From an uncultured Alcanivoracaceae bacterium (GTDB lineage Bacteria > Pseudomonadota > Gammaproteobacteria > Pseudomonadales > Alcanivoracaceae): a stretch of 11,558 nucleotides of DNA. The notes under the pieces are model-generated. The model searched no databases, had not been told where the DNA came from, and saw only the letters and a list, made by a program, of their open reading frames with translations. The stretch covers positions 1 through 11,558 of the forward strand of contig CALEAR010000288.1 in the NCBI GenBank assembly GCA_937943665.1. The letters are read 5' to 3'. This document shows, in pieces, positions 11,065 to 11,558 of this stretch (position 1 is its first letter; each line of letters begins with the position of its first letter). Made by a program: the position numbers and the translations under genes.

Positions 11065-11558
11065 AACACCCTTTGATAAATAGAAAGTGCATCCTCAAAG
11101 CTCACTTCCCGAGGGTTATTCACCAATAAGCGTTGTTGTTTCATGGCATCTTCTGCAAGCAAGGGGAGATCAGCTTCAGTAACGCCAACTTGCCGCAGCT
11201 GCATGGGTAAATCTATGCTTTTGATCAGTTCTGTTAAGGCCACGTCGAGCTGGGGCTCTGAGCTGATCAAAGGTGCGAGTTCTGCATAAAGGGCGTTAGC
11301 CTGAGGCATGTTAAAGCGTACCACTTCCGGTAACACCAAAGCGTTGCTTAATCCATGGGGCACACCAAAGTGGCCTCCGAGTGGGTATGCTAAGGCATGT
11401 ACGGCGGCCACAGGCGCATTCGCAAAAGCTTGTCCTGCTAAATGAGCGCCTAAGAGCATTTGTTCCCGAGCGTTTATATCATGACCCTGGTGGGTAGCTT
11501 TGTGAATATGCTTGGCCATGCGTGTAAGGGCTTCTCGAGCAAGCATATCGGAAAGAGG
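11061..11558 (-). CDS. Iron-containing alcohol dehydrogenase (partial, 5' part outside window)
   Basis: The visible 165 codons are the C-terminal part of a group III Fe-dependent alcohol dehydrogenase, about 380-390 aa in full. The frame stays open to the window edge (PLSD before the first internal Met at 11546), so the true start is off the window. HALAYPLGGHFGVPHGLSNA holds two of the metal-ligand histidines (the H of HALAYP and of VPHGL), the most conserved part of the family's C-terminal helical domain. The Asp and first His ligands, and the NAD(P) site GGGS, would lie upstream. These enzymes oxidise alcohols or reduce aldehydes with NAD(P)H; the substrate is not evident. It is the first visible gene of a two-gene unit with the thioesterase, consistent with handling an acyl or aldehyde intermediate. 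Confidence 0.9.
   Translation of the reverse strand, partial: PLSDMLAREALTRMAKHIHKATHQGHDINAREQMLLGAHLAGQAFANAPVAAVHALAYPLGGHFGVPHGLSNALVLPEVVRFNMPQANALYAELAPLISSEPQLDVALTELIKSIDLPMQLRQVGVTEADLPLLAEDAMKQQRLLVNNPREVSFEDALSIYQRVL

Noticed and set aside
1..11558. CRISPR arrays, toxin-antitoxin pairs, phage genes or integrase sites
   Set aside because: No regularly spaced repeats, no small overlapping toxin-like pairs and no integrase; the tRNA-Ser 3' end shows no duplicated attachment sequence in the window.

Overview
The window looks like chromosomal DNA of a marine or aquatic gammaproteobacterium, in the broad Oceanospirillales/Pseudomonadales neighbourhood. This is inferred from moderate G+C, a DUF3087-like protein, a tRNA-Ser beside crcB-type genes, a dicarboxylate-type symporter, and an operon of secreted proteins with a DUF6160/FilA-like leader motif. 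No 16S or other phylogenetic marker is present, so the placement is an impression.

Layout. The left edge (1-135) is the right end of an insertion sequence, probably IS256 family: the last residues of a transposase plus a terminal inverted repeat. After an AT-rich spacer comes tRNA-Ser(UGA) on the minus strand, with its own sigma70-type promoter. Two overlapping small membrane genes (583-1307) encode two different CrcB/Fluc-like subunits, which suggests a heterodimeric fluoride channel. From 1516 to 7411 there is a tight four-gene operon of exported proteins (575, 239, 386 and 742 aa). They are largely unalike, but each carries the same short motif PLx(D/E)xE(L/M)AxVxG right after its signal peptide. 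This is the least understood system in the window. A two-transmembrane DUF3087-like gene follows (7479-7982) and ends in a strong hairpin.

The 259-nt gap before the next gene is unusually structured. It holds a long imperfect stem-loop, a 12-bp palindrome, and a textbook intrinsic terminator whose U-tract touches the candidate start codon of the downstream transporter. It reads like a transcription-attenuation leader or a small-RNA gene. Downstream are a DASS/SLC13 anion:Na+ symporter and, almost overlapping it, a lipoate-protein ligase in permuted domain order (C-terminal domain first), a form I associate mainly with actinobacteria. The pair may be a lipoate or short-acid acquisition unit under RNA control.

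The right edge is a convergent minus-strand operon: an iron-containing alcohol dehydrogenase (5' part outside the window) overlapping an acyl-CoA thioesterase by ATGA.

Other oddities are a roughly 540-bp low-G+C block (about 35% by hand count) covering the end of the third operon gene and the signal-peptide region of the fourth, and perfect hairpins inside the first two operon genes.
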